DNA of 64,000 nucleotides from Owenia fusiformis (taxonomy: Eukaryota > Annelida > Polychaeta > Sabellida > Oweniidae): the NCBI GenBank assembly GCA_903813345.2, contig CAIIXF020000007.1:23859564-23923563 (forward strand), given 5' to 3'. Under the pieces are notes generated by a model. It saw nothing but the letters and a program-made list of their open reading frames with translations, was not told where the DNA came from and made no database searches. Positions 42,401 through 53,990 of this stretch are shown here, piece by piece (within the stretch, counting starts at the first letter, position 1; each line of letters opens with the position of its first letter). Both the position numbers and the translations under genes were made by a program.

Positions 42401-45400
42401 ACGAGTGGGGAAGGCCAACGTGAAAGCCAGACTGAACTTATCCCAGGTCAGAGGCAGAGGAAACATTAGGGGAATCCGTGGTAATAGAGGTAATTCTAAT
42501 TGTTTCACCATCTTCCCCTTGATCTTAATAGGGGTAATTGTAATTGTTTCGCCTGGGGGGTTCACTCTAAATATATCCCATTGCTTGGGACAAATCACTG
42601 GAAAAGTGGTATTTACATTGTCTAAGAGGAATAAAACATGGAAACCTTCAATTTGGAGAGTAAATTGACAAGTAAAAAATTCTTCCACATGTTCAAAGTC
42701 AATGTTCTCTCTTTTTATGTGAATGACACAAGCCTGCAATTAGAAGCATTTCTTTTTCTCATTAAGTAAAATGTTCAAATTGTAAAAGTTTAATGTAGGA
42801 GAGCTAAGTCTATTTAAAGAGTTAACTCTCAGATCCCCCTAACTCCTTCCCCCTGTTAACTCTGTTGAGGGAGATCCAAACACAACCGTTTTTTTATTAG
42901 CTTAGCTTTTATGGCACATGAATTTGTCATTTATAATATTTTCAAACAAAATCAAAATATCATATTCTCTCTAATGAGCACACATTTCCGATGAGCATAA
43001 GTTTCAATTATTTACTTACCAAGATATTGATGATTGTATAGAAATACAAGAGCTGTAGAGTATGTAAACCTTAGTGATAACAACTAAAATAAAAAATAAG
43101 AAAAATTATCGGCAATGTTTTTTTCTAACTTTTTATATGTGCACCTATTGGAATCATTCAATATCTTACCCTTTTAAATTTAAATTTGTAAACCACACTG
43201 TGTGCTCATTAGAGAGAATATAGTAATAAGTATGCAAGATTTTTGACCTTAATATCTAATGTGAATGTGCTTGTATCATCTACTGTACTGTTCAATTGTG
43301 GCTTATAATGCTCCATTGCAAGGCCGCAACATGTGTATGTAATAATTCTATTTTACTATGAAATAAATCACATATAAAAAAAAAAAAAAAAATCTACTGT
43401 ACATGTGCTTGTATCTGCTGTACATATACAGAACTTATATCTGCTGTACATGTACTTATATCTACTCTACATGTACTTCTAGGTAATCAACAGAGAGGAG
43501 CCTTTAGACAACAGCAACAGCAACGTGGTGTTCAAAAGTAAGTACAGTTACATTTCAGGTTGTCCCAAATGTTTTGCACTAAATTTTGTGAAGTCCATTT
43601 CCTGTAACTGCTAGACTACCTATGCATCTCTCTCAATTTTACACAAATTCCATTTCTCTTTTGTATGCATTAGCTGTACATGGTTCTTTTATATTGCAGC
43701 TTCAGAGGTAGGGGAAGAGCCCAATCCAGGTAGGTGATCAGCAGTTTTCCTTACCTGGCCTCTGAGTTGGGAAAATAAAAACAATATTCAAATATATGTT
43801 AACACACCATGTTTATTTGTGGTTAAGTTCCATGAAACTGCGTGTCTGATTATGTTTTCAATATGGCAGCTCAATTCAAATTGGCCACCATTTTACATAA
43901 AAAATGTAATCTTTGATAATTATAAAATACGAGTGATTGGATTTGATTCAAGTTTTATATGCTGATGCCTAGGAACAAAGGAGCAGTGCTTAAGAAGAAA
44001 ATTCAAGATGGCACCTGTATTTTAAAATAGCCACCATTTTACGTGAATAATATAATCTTTGATAACTCAAATACCAGTGGATGGATTTAGTTCAAATTTT
44101 ACATGCTCATACTTCAGGGTTTGGGCAAAGGAGCGCTGTTCAAGAAAACACTATAAAGAAGGCTGCTATTTATCAAAACATCTTTTGTTTGTTCATTGGG
44201 ATTTGGTACTCCATGGAGTTACTTTTTTCTAGTTTTTCTACCCTGCATTTTATATATTGTTCCATCTGCAGGCTGTTATAATACATATAGTCTCATGGGG
44301 ACAGAATACATTTTTAGTATCTCACTTCCATCATCCATATACATGTATTTGTTGTTCAATTACGAAACAAAAACTGAAAGCTGTATTGACATGATTTACT
44401 GAAAATATTTCAGGGGTATTCGTGGAGGTGGCATGAGAGGAGGACAGCAAGTAGGCAGAGGAAGAGGAAGGGGAGGACAACAGAGGTAAGTGAACAATAA
44501 ATGGTGACAAGGATATGATGTAATGACATATGGTTCCATCTGCAGACTGTTACAATATATAGTATCACTAATATGTGGTGACAATGTATGGTGCCATCTA
44601 CAGGGTATGACAATGTATAGTGCCACATATAGGCTGTGACAATGAATGGTGCCATCTACAGGGTATGACAATGTATAAGTGCCACATATAGGCTGTGACA
44701 ATGAATGGTGCCATTTACAAGGCATATCATATTAATATATGGCCACTTATTGTGTGAAGATATATTGTTCCAGTTGATATATAGTTTCACCAACAGGTCA
44801 TGAAAATATATGTTGTCACAGGTGTGACAATGTATGGTAAACTCAAATCGCTTATTCTGGGAACCAGTTCATATGGATAGAATAACGAAATGATGTGATG
44901 TAACCACGTTATCTACTTACCAGTATGTTCTATGCTATCCATCGGACTATGTGAATTGTGGAACTCGGCCAAACACGACAATGAAGGCAACAACATATCG
45001 ATATTGATCTTAGCCGAACTCATTGAAATTTAGATCGTCCATTTTGCCAGTCACATGTCTGATCACGTGTCTAGTTACTAGTTGATATCGCGTGACTGAG
45101 ATTTTCGGACATCTGCTGCTGAATATAAAAGAAAATATTCCAAGATAGCGATGTCAAATATTGTAGGAAGGGCCCCTGAAGCTATTGACTATTTAAAATC
45201 AACTTTATTCAAGATATTACGCTATGAAACTTGAAATGATGCATTGAAATAAGTAAATTGAAACGCAACACATAAAGTGGTGAAAAACAATGAACTAAAG
45301 TTGAAAGATCGCAACGTTCGCTACTTTGTTCAATTCCAGAAATCTACAAGGGGCTGCAAATGGGAAATTATTTTGATTTAGATTTTATAACCTCAGAATA

Positions 45401-48400
45401 CTGCCTTCAGTGTCGTGTTTGGCTGAGTTCCACAATGTAACCTAGTCCAATGGATGACATAGAACAAACTAGTGGTCGGAGGTAATACCGCATTACCGGC
45501 AACGGCACTAATTTGACCTAATGTTGGCATCAAAATCTTCTTACCGGCAATGGACGGCATTCAGCTGAATTAGATTCCCGGGCGGAATCAGCCAAATTCC
45601 TTCATCAGTATGATCTTTATAGTTTCTTTTCTCACTTATAACTAAACTGGTATGTATAGAAACCGATTTGTGTACATAACTAAGTAAAATAAATAGAATT
45701 AAACCATTTTCCTGAAGTTGAAGTTTCACTTTACCTATTATCGCCCGATTTGAAGTTCAGAACGTGGCTGATAATACAACGAACGAAAACGTATTTATTT
45801 TACGAGTTTATATCACATGAACCGTTAGAATCAGGATTGTTTAGTGGTTTAAAATGATTCTGAGTGGGTTCTACTGTTTCTACAGATAAATTAAGTGGTA
45901 TGTATGGCGTACTATGAGATTTTTGGCGAAATATACCCGGGGAAAACTTTTTTTTAGCTTTTTTCAAAATACTTTCTAAATAGTCGGTAAATATCGGTAA
46001 TGACATACGGTAATACCGGCACCACTTTTCATAACTGGTCCGAGCACTAGAACAAACTGGTAAGTAGACACATGGTTACATCACATCATTTCGTTATTTT
46101 AACCATATGAACTGGTTCCCAGAATAAGCGATTTGAGTATACCACTTGTAAGGTGTTATAATATATGGTATCACTAATGGTGTTTAGCCTTTATAGAAAA
46201 ATTGGTCTGTAATTCAATTTCAACAATATGTTTGAAATCATTATGAGACACTTTATGTAACCTGAGAAATTGCTATTCATGTTGTTACAAATATGTTTTC
46301 TTGCAAAATAGTTTTGGATGCAAATACGAAGATAAGATTACACTATGAATAGATCACCTTGTAACAAAACAACATTGCATTTGGGAATATGGTTGTAGGG
46401 GCAATTGGCGTGGCAATCAATCCTTCAGGTGAGTTGATGTGATTGTGTATTTTGCTTTATTTTGTACTCTAGGGCCTCAAATCAGTGATGAACATGTGAA
46501 CAATGGGCAAGGCTGAATAGATGGGCTTTATATCTGATTTAAATCCCCTGTAGTGTTATTATCAATATAGATTATTTTAGTGATTATTATAGTAATTTTG
46601 TTTGGGGAAGCTTTTGTCCAGGTAAAAATGTTTCAATTTTAACTGGGTGGTATTGTTATGCTATAGACTACTACAAGAGGAGAAGGGAAATCTAAAGCCT
46701 TCCACAAAAACAATATTTGACCTAGCCCCTGGCAACATTGTTCCATGACAATGAAGAGGAAGCTAGCTTTATATTCTGTCAGTGTGCGCTGGTGCTTAGA
46801 ATCAGTGATAAAAGCTTTATTCTGTCTATGTCTGGTTTTGTTTCATACAAAAGTCTGATGATTTCATGAAGAAAAAGCTTATAGTGGTTGGACAATCATG
46901 ACAATATGATATTTCACTGTGGCCATTTGGACCCTCGGGAAATATCATATTTTCCGCCGGAATAAAACCCATATTCGATCCCTCCAATTAAATAACCTCT
47001 ATAACTCTTGTCGAATTGATGTTGCTTTGCCTGATATGTGTCAAGTATTGAACCTCATCAGGAAAACCTGAATAATAGTATTTGCAGTTAAATGATATAA
47101 ACACACGTGTGTTTCTAAATTCATTTCACTTCATTTCTACTTAATGTAATATGATGTAATATAAAGGATTGGTATCGATATGGAGAACTGAATTCAACAA
47201 TGTTTTTCTCTTATTTTTTTTTTTTTTTACACGGTATTTTATGTAATGTTGACTGATTGACAACAATTTAATGCGAAAATTATTTAGAAATATTTTATAC
47301 AACTGTTTTTGTTAACATTTTTTGTTTTTTTAGTGCAATTGTTTTTGCTCCTTTCTACCAATTCTTGAGAATGAAATAAAATGTCTTTCGAACCTTGTTG
47401 GAACAAAATAGCATATACATTACAACATGTTTTTAGACCTTTCAATATTATAGATATACAAAGGAATTTTTGGTTGATTTTAAAAAAAGTATTCAAAAAA
47501 TTAGAACAAAATCCTCCAAAATAGATAAAAATCAAAATAAACCTTTTATTTCATTAACAAGATACTTTTTTAAAATTAACCAAAATTTCCTTTGTACAAT
47601 TACAATATTGAGAGACCTAAACATGTGTTTATGTCGTTTTGTTCCAATGAGGTTCGGAAAGATGTTTCATTTCACTCTGGAAACATGATACCAAGAACAA
47701 AACAAGTGTTTGATGTGTTTTCTAAAACAATATAGATGAAAGTATATAAATATTTTTCAAATTATATTGTTACCATTCAAAAGATGACCATTAAATTGAC
47801 GATGTGTTAAATTTTTAGATTTTTTTATGACTGGTTTAAGAGAAACTTGTGTTCAAAAAGTTCTCCATATCGATACCACTCCTTTGCTACAAATAGGGCT
47901 TTATTTCAGCATTAATCACCATGGCAGCATCAGAGATGGGAGGGGCCAGGGTAGAGATAGGTGGAGCAAGGGTAGAGGTGCGAGGGGTCAGGGTAAAGGT
48001 GGATGGGGTCAGGGTAGAGATGGGTTGGGCCAGGGCCTTGGTGAGCAGGGCCAGGGAAGAGGACAGTAAGCAAGCATGCTTAGTTTTGGCTTGTTTTATT
48101 CACCATGCAGATTTGACTATGACTAATGATGTTTTTTATATTTTTTATGTCTCCCCCCCCCGCTCATACTGTTAGTTAAGGTTCATTATCCCATCGGATG
48201 AAGTTCGGAGGGATATAGGGAATGACTTCATCTGTTCGTCCAAATGTATGTCCGACTGTCCGGGCGATAACTAGCGAATAGTTGGTCAGCTTTTGTTCAT
48301 ATTTTGTATTCATATGCCCTATGAGGGTAGATGTTCTGCTCGAAAGTCGTTTGCAGTAATTTAGGTACAGTATATTAAAACTGTAATAGCAATATGTTTT

Positions 48401-50728
48401 AAATGTAAAAAAGTTATAAAGGACATTAATAAAGCTAGAAATGTAGATATTTAAGAAACACATGGCAGCCATCTTGAAAAATGGTGGCCTTTACACACTA
48501 TTTACATTTTCTTTGCTGAAACTTGAGTAATAGAAGTTTATCGAAAACGAAAGAATTCCGGCAACCATCTTGAATGAAGCTACTGTAACTGCAGTTAGAG
48601 TCATCCAACTGTGAAACAGTGAGCATGGCACACTGTCTTATGACACTTTTGCTAGTTCACTGCTACCCACCTAATTACACAGACGTATCGTCGGTGTATC
48701 ATGGCGGAACTTCCTCCGGGACTAGGTTTCGGTAAGATTTTTTTATTTCCCGATTTACACCTACTTATAAGTCACGTTGTGGATAATAATTTGGCTCGAA
48801 GTTAAGGAAGATAGTCTAGTTTGAGAATATGTCGATGGTTTTAGGTTTTATATGTTAACAAAGACACAATTCACGTATTTAGTCCCTCGCTTTTCTTACA
48901 CTGACTAACGACCAATATCAGTGTAATATTGGCAATATTAATGCCGATCGTCAGTGTAAGAAAAGCGAGGGACTAAATACATTTGCATGAAAATCACAAA
49001 CGTTTTAGTTTTTGGGCATTCTGGCTTCTGGGTGAATGTTTTAACAGTCAAACCTTTTGATGGATTGATTTCAAATTTTCAGAGATGTTTCTTTGTATGA
49101 AAATCTCGAACTAATTAAATTTTGGGCATTGAGGATAAATGTTAAGATGGCCATTTTGGATTTTCCATCCTAAGATCTTGTCTGTGAAGTCTTGTCTACA
49201 TTTTTCCAGGTGAACCATTTGACAGATTGGTGTTAAATTTCTAGGATTTTTTCTCTGAAAATCTCAAACTGATTAGTTTTTGGGCATTCTGGGTAAATAT
49301 CAATGTAGACATTTTGGACTTTCCATCTTAAATTCTTGTCTGTGAAGTTTTGTCTACACACTTCAAACCAACATTGTATTTTGATGAGACATGTTGAATT
49401 TATGGCAAGAAAATACTCATAGTCCAAGATATGACTGTCTAATATCATTTGTCATACGGTCCAAGATATGACTGTCTAAAATCATTTGTCATACCAAATA
49501 CTCATGGTCCAAAATATGACTCTTAGATAATTTGTCATACCATACTTGGTCCTTTCCAATTGTTTTTTATATTATATTATTTATTTGTTTGTTTGTTCAT
49601 TGTTTTAATGCTTGATTAATTGTATGAACATATTGTTTCACCTTTTAGTACCAAGTTATTCTGACAGAATGTGATTGTCACTGTTCTATATTATCTGTTA
49701 CAGCATCAAAGCATTAAAGGCAGAATCTGATCTATAGGGGGTGACAAAATTACAAGCAACATGTATAATTGACCTACCAAACCATTCCTTACAATATCAA
49801 AAACAATATCTCCCAAAAGATTCACAATATGTTATAAATTGGTGAAGTTATTAATGATTCAAAGTGCAAAAATGAGTGAAAAATGTTCAAATTCTCCCAA
49901 ATAATAAAAATGGTAACCATTCTTATAGAAAAATAATACATTTTTGTAAAAATCTTTAGTTTTCCTGGAATAAAGTATGCACTTTTGTGATTTTTAGAAA
50001 ATAGGCATGACAAGGAATGACATGAGCCAAAAATATTCTAAAATTAAAATAATTTTTTTTTAGCTTGCTCGCTATATCTGATTCTCTCTTTAATAATAGC
50101 ATTAATGTAACTAAAAACAGCATCATTAATTTGACACTCTGGTCACTAACCAGAATGCATTGATGAACTCATGTGTGCCATATTCCGTCTGCTCTTCCAA
50201 CACTCCACATGGGGAAATTATTTTCATGATTACCATTGATGAAGGCATACTGTCATGTTATGGTAATCCTTCAATTTTTGTAATCATGTTTCCAGGAAAA
50301 CTGTTCATCAGATTTAGTTCAAATCTTTGCAGATGTTGAATGTATAATATTCTTCTATATTGGCTTTTATCTTAGAAACCTAGAGATGAATGGTGTAGTG
50401 GTTACTAAGCAACAACAGATAGTGTTGGTTTTTATAAAAAAAGATGGCATAAAAAAAGTAATGTATGAAATCAATGTCTAACAAGCTATATAGGCATTGG
50501 ATCAGAATTTGCAATTTTGATTTCAGGGGGATGAGAGGAAACCCTGCCAGAGGTCGAGGCGGGCGTGGTGGACGAGGACGAGGAGGTAGAGGAGGGCGTG
50601 GCGGACGGGGAGGAGGGCCCAAGCCAAACCAGGAGGACTTGGACAATCAGTTAGATGCCTACATGGCTAAAACTAAAGGACATTTAGATCATGAACTTGA
50701 TGCTTACATGGCCAGTGCTGACGACTGA
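39483..50728 (+). CDS. CHTOP: CHTOP (FOP), RGG-rich mRNA-export and PRMT adaptor
   Basis: Chromatin target of PRMT1: a TREX-associated RNA-binding protein whose arginines are methylated and which helps hand mRNA to the NXF1 exporter. Nine coding exons: 39483-39541, 41565-41724, 42387-42489, 43483-43537, 43700-43729, 44414-44485, 46399-46428, 47910-48065, 50527-50728; phases agree, 288 aa (human 248). The start [20 protein letters not shown] matches the conserved N terminus. Exon 2 has [20 protein letters not shown]; exon 3 has [14 protein letters not shown] then [14 protein letters not shown]. Exons 4-8 carry the variable RG/GQG-rich middle, and exon 9 has [13 protein letters not shown]-type repeats and the C-terminal duplication [20 protein letters not shown] and DAYMASADD. 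Exons 5-8 are all multiples of three in phase 2, so any can be skipped in frame. Confidence 0.96.
40965..41090 (+). repeat. Interspersed repeat family, GTGGTGACAT type, copy
   Basis: Shares TTTTGGTCTCCAAC, GCAGTTGGTGT, TCTGTTACAAAT and GTGACATTTTGCATGTTAA with the copy at 57000-57100. It lies in CHTOP intron 1. Confidence 0.6.
41751..42109. mobile_element. MITE with CACTGGTGCTCC inverted ends in CHTOP intron 2
   Basis: The 27-bp ends (CACTGGTGCTCCACTCGATT… on the left) are nearly perfect inverted repeats. ATTATT occurs on both sides (41745-41750 and 42110-42115), a likely 6-bp target duplication. 359 bp, no transposase. The superfamily is not assigned: 6 bp fits neither hAT nor Tc1. Confidence 0.85.
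42962..43221. mobile_element. MITE with CTCTCTAATGAGCACACA inverted ends in CHTOP intron 3
   Basis: A perfect or near-perfect 22-23-bp inverted repeat at 42962-42984 and 43199-43221. Flanking TA/ATA would fit a Tc1/mariner-type duplication, but this is not decisive. Confidence 0.75.
43393..43482 (+). repeat. ~21-bp array abutting the CHTOP exon 4 acceptor
   Basis: Four degenerate copies of TCTGCTGTACATGTACTTATA run directly into the acceptor; the last one ends …TACATGTACTTCTAG at 43482. The polypyrimidine tract and branch region of this intron are thus made of the repeat. A 15-A run precedes it (about 43377-43391). Confidence 0.75.
44510..44835 (+). repeat. Tandem repeat, ~30/60-bp period, in CHTOP intron 6
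   Basis: Repeated GACAATGTATGGTGCCATCTACAGGGTAT- and GTGCCACATATAGGCTGTGAC-type units; two adjacent ~61-bp copies (about 44580-44710) are almost identical. Confidence 0.75.
44839..46142. mobile_element. Long-TIR element (~150-bp inverted ends), 1.3 kb, split by a nested MITE
   Basis: Left arm 44839-44990 and its inverted partner share ACTCAAATCGCTTATTCTGG, AATAACGAAATGATGTGATG and GGAACTC-GCCAAACACGAC blocks. The right arm is cut in two by the 45470-46049 insertion (pieces about 45405-45469 and 46058-46142). No transposase frame. It lies in CHTOP intron 6. Confidence 0.88.
45470..46049. mobile_element. hAT-type MITE, 580 bp, nested in the right arm of the long-TIR element
   Basis: Ends TAGTGGTCGGAG and CCGAGCACTA are inverted repeats, with GAACAAAC duplicated at 45462-45469 and 46050-46057. 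GGTAATACCG/CGGTAATACC blocks lie inside both ends. Confidence 0.88.
46925..47005. repeat. Interspersed repeat family, AATATCATATTTTCC type, copy
   Basis: Contains CCTCGGGAAATATCATATTT, GGAATAAAACCCATATT and AATTAAATAACCTCTAT; closest to the copy at 58855-58945. Confidence 0.6.
48189..48660 (+). repeat. Interspersed repeat, ATTATCCCA…GAAGTTCGG family, diverged copy
   Basis: Starts ATTATCCCATCGGATGAAGT and continues GGAGGGATATAGGG, then GGCGATAACTAGCGAATAG, in parallel with the fuller copy at 53200-53990. It also shares the 'gccatcttgaa' segments. In CHTOP intron 8. A 3'-end-like piece (CATTGGGATTTGGTACTCC) lies near 44195-44235. Confidence 0.6.
48876..48979. repeat. Perfect 30-bp-stem hairpin in CHTOP intron 8
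   Basis: Bases 48876-48905 are the exact inverted complement of 48950-48979 (starting TATTTAGTCCCTCGC), with a 44-base spacer. The shape fits a minimal foldback MITE or a hairpin RNA precursor. Confidence 0.85.
49020..50520. other. Remainder of CHTOP intron 8
   Basis: Diverged repeats: TTTTGGGCATT(C)TGG…GTGAATGTT segments recur near 49010-49160 and 49270-49300, and CCAAGATATGACTGTCTAA recurs near 49423 and 49461. No exon seen. Confidence 0.5.
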
Positions 50729-52426
50729 GAGTTGAACATTTCAGTCAATATTGAACCACTGCTTTGAATATACATTCTAATTTTATACTAAGTATTTATA
50801 CTAATTAAGTTAAGCTGTGGAAGTCCAGCATCCACAGTTCAGTTCTGCTGCTACTAATACTCTTTTAAGGGTGATTAAGTTTGGTTAATTTTTCACCCTC
50901 TGAAATTAAAGACTTATTATGGCAATGGAAGGTGAATGTATTCAAAATGGTGGTTCATGAGCACAGTAACCACTCAGGGGCTGGTCTTTGGTTGGAGTCT
51001 TGAGTGGGCTATGTGAAATTCTATATAGTTTTCAAAGAAAAACCTGAAAATACCCGATCTTGTTTTTTACACAACCAACAGACCAACCAGTTTCCTCATT
51101 ATTTTGTAGTAGAAACGTTTCTGTTGAGAATTCATTATTCATAGATAAGTATAATGTTTTAGTATTGGTTCCTGCCATATTTTAGTCAAATAATATACTT
51201 GTTTCTTTCTTCAGTGTTCATTTTTAATATGTTTTCATACAGTTAAAACAGTGGCTTACATTATGTACATAACTCATGGCATCGTTTTAGATGCATCACG
51301 GTTTGGAATGGTGTATCTGTTACTTTATGGCAACAGAATGAACACCCTGTACAATTAGAAAGTGTGATACCTGTGTTCATGTATCTGTTATTCTAAAGAG
51401 ATAGATCTAAGAACTTTTTTAGAATGTACATTTGGTGGCATATTATTTTAATATGGCCAAAAGAAAACAACTCTGTTAAAATGAATGTCCGGTCTTCAAG
51501 AAAAACATACTGTTTATCTTATTTGTTGAATCATATAAACGATCAAATGATATGCTTAAAAGCGCAATTTTATAATTCAACAGAATTTTCCATGATAAAG
51601 AAAGAAAAGTTTCAATTTATAGAATGTATTTTGTACAAGTTCCTTGTCTCTATTGACACTGAACAATTTACTTTCTCCTATTTCCATTTATTGCACTCTA
51701 AACAACAGAACAATGGGCTAAGGAAGTGTATTGCAAGGTTCTGTGTTCATTTGTCACATATATAAAGCAAATTGTAATGTAATATGTTTTTAAAAACATG
51801 TCAAATGCCTGCCCTATAGCGAGGGGATGCTGTGATCTAGACTGCTTCTCTATAATGTAAAACTCAATTACTGGTCACATTTTTATTGTGATGTAACAGT
51901 GGGCTATCATAAAACAATTTGATTCGACGAATATAATACATCACTTTTGGAGGAAACAGAAACAGCTTATTTATACTTCACTGCTTGCCTCAAGTACAGT
52001 GAGAATTACAAACGTATGGAAATTCCAAGGGAGGAGTAGATGTCATTCTCATATTCTTCAGGAATGATCTATTTTAAGACTGGAGGGTTCAACTAACAAT
52101 ACGTTTATGAGTAGCCTATCATTACTGCATGTGTGATTGATTGATAAACTGCTTGATTTATGTGAAAAAATTCCAGTTGACTTACATTCAAAAAGTCATG
52201 TGTACAAATAACAGTTGTGATATTATATGCATTGAGTATTATTTAAAATCAAATCATGGAAACATTAGTCACCATTCTGATTTGTAAAGAGCTGCTATCA
52301 CAGCGATTATAAATATGTACAAAATATAAACAGTAGGCTATAAGTCCTTATGTAAAAATGTCAAGTTCAGTTTCTTTGTTCTTAACCACGAACCTCTGCC
52401 AGATTACCTCCTCTGTGTCTAGGCTC

Positions 52427-52432
52427 AATAAA
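52427..52432 (+). terminator. Candidate poly(A) signal of CHTOP
   Basis: AATAAA after about 1.7 kb of non-repetitive 3' sequence that follows the stop at 50728. The length would be a long 3' UTR. Confidence 0.35.
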
Positions 52433-52517
52433 TATACTTTTATCCTTTGAGCCTACTACCAATAGGGGCTGAATCTGGCTCCGGATCTGTGTTCTTAACT
52501 TGAAAAAAGGTTAGAGT

Positions 52518-52640
52518 ACAGTAAAACCTGTCTTAGTGAACACCTGGCTCTAGTGAACACCCTTCCTTTGGACATACGCTATTGAATTCTGTATAAATTA
52601 TCCTCTCTGTAGTGAACACCTACCAACGCTGAACATTTTT
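52518..52640 (+). mobile_element. Fragment with Tigger/pogo-like terminal sequence
   Basis: ACAGTAAAACCTGTCTTAGT followed by GAACACC repeated three times resembles the terminal region of pogo/Tigger DNA transposons. The inverted partner end was not found, so it is a fragment or a solo end. Confidence 0.5.
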
Positions 52641-53199
52641 TCTTGGCAAAAACCTTGTCATCGTAGAATTTATAATCATGTACAAAATATCTTACAAAGT
52701 TGATATTTATTCAAACAGGATTTTCAATTTAATGTTTTCGAACATATAAACTTTAAAACTCTTAAAATATTATTATTTAAAACTTAAGCATGTTCTATAA
52801 TAAGAAAACAAGTGAATCATGTCTCATAAAAATCATAAAATATGTTACTAGTGATTCAACAAATACTGGGTGAATCAGAAAATCTTGTCATCGGCCCTTT
52901 CCCATTTTTAGTCACTCATCACATCTTTAGGTTTTTCAAGCAACATAGAAAACTGAATGACAGATAGATATGTCCTTGTTTTCCTGTTTCTATTACACTT
53001 TTGTCAAGTTTAGCGTTTCCAAATTGTAAGCATTCCAATGAAAATACAGTTCGTCGAAATCCAACAAGACCACGGCGCGTTATCCAAACTACGTGCATAC
53101 TATGCATGTAGTTTGAAACGCTGACAAACTGCGTGTATATCAACACTGGCATTATACAAGTTGGAGTCTGTGTTTTCAAACGTCATTTTAAGACATTTA

Positions 53200-53990
53200 T
53201 TATCCCAACGAACGAAGTTCGGTAGGGATATAGTGAAGCCCTCCGTCCGTCTGTCTGTCTGTCCGTCCGTCAGTCCGTCAGTCAGTCAGTCAGTCCGTCC
53301 GTCTGTCCGGAAGATAACTCAAATACTAGTAGACGGATTTTCTTCATATTTAGTGGAAAGATGTATATTGGTGAATAGTTTTACGCAAAAAAAACATTTT
53401 TCAAGATGGCCGCCGCTTTAAAAATGACGGGACTTTTTCGCAAAAATCATACATTTTTCATTCTAAACTAAAGTAATTAATATTATTGTTTGAAATTCTG
53501 GTAGTATATTCACAACATTTATCTATTTCACATATATTCCGTGTTTTTCATCCTGACCCCCAGGGGCCGTGTATGGGGGGACAGGAAAACAGAAATTTTC
53601 GCTAATTTTTAGATCTTTCTGAAGTATAGCTTTATTATACTCAAATGAAAGGCAATTAAGAGTAGATTGCAAATATTGTTTCTTTTTTTGATTCGAGCCT
53701 CGTAAAATTCAAAATGGCCATCTAATCTACGATTTTGCAATAATTTTTTGATCCCTTCAAAGTATGGCTATTTTATACTCAAATTGAAGGAATTTTGGAG
53801 TAGATCACAATTATGGTATTATTTTTCAGATTTGAACCTCAGAAAATTCAAAATGGCTGCTTTGCAGGAATTTGCAATTCTAAAATCTAATTTTTTCTAT
53901 TTTAACCAAAGTAATGAGTATAATTGATTGGAATTCGGTAATTGATATTTTGTTCGTTGGGATTTGCTACTCCGCGGAGTTGCCGTTATC
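53200..53990 (+). mobile_element. Interspersed element, ATTATCCCAACGAACGAAGT family
   Basis: Starts ATTATCCCAACGAACGAAGT and GGTAGGGATATAG, then a GTCC/GTCT/GTCA tetranucleotide tract (about 53240-53312). Ends GTTCGTTGGGATTTGCTACTCC near 53950-53975. The ends carry CCCAACGAAC/GTTCGTTGGG as inverted repeats. No open frame of transposase type. Related pieces occur at 48189-48660 and 44195-44235. Confidence 0.65.

Noticed and set aside
53240-53312. A CRISPR-like or coding array
   Set aside because: It is a simple GTCC/GTCT/GTCA tetranucleotide tract inside a repeat element; there are no spacers.
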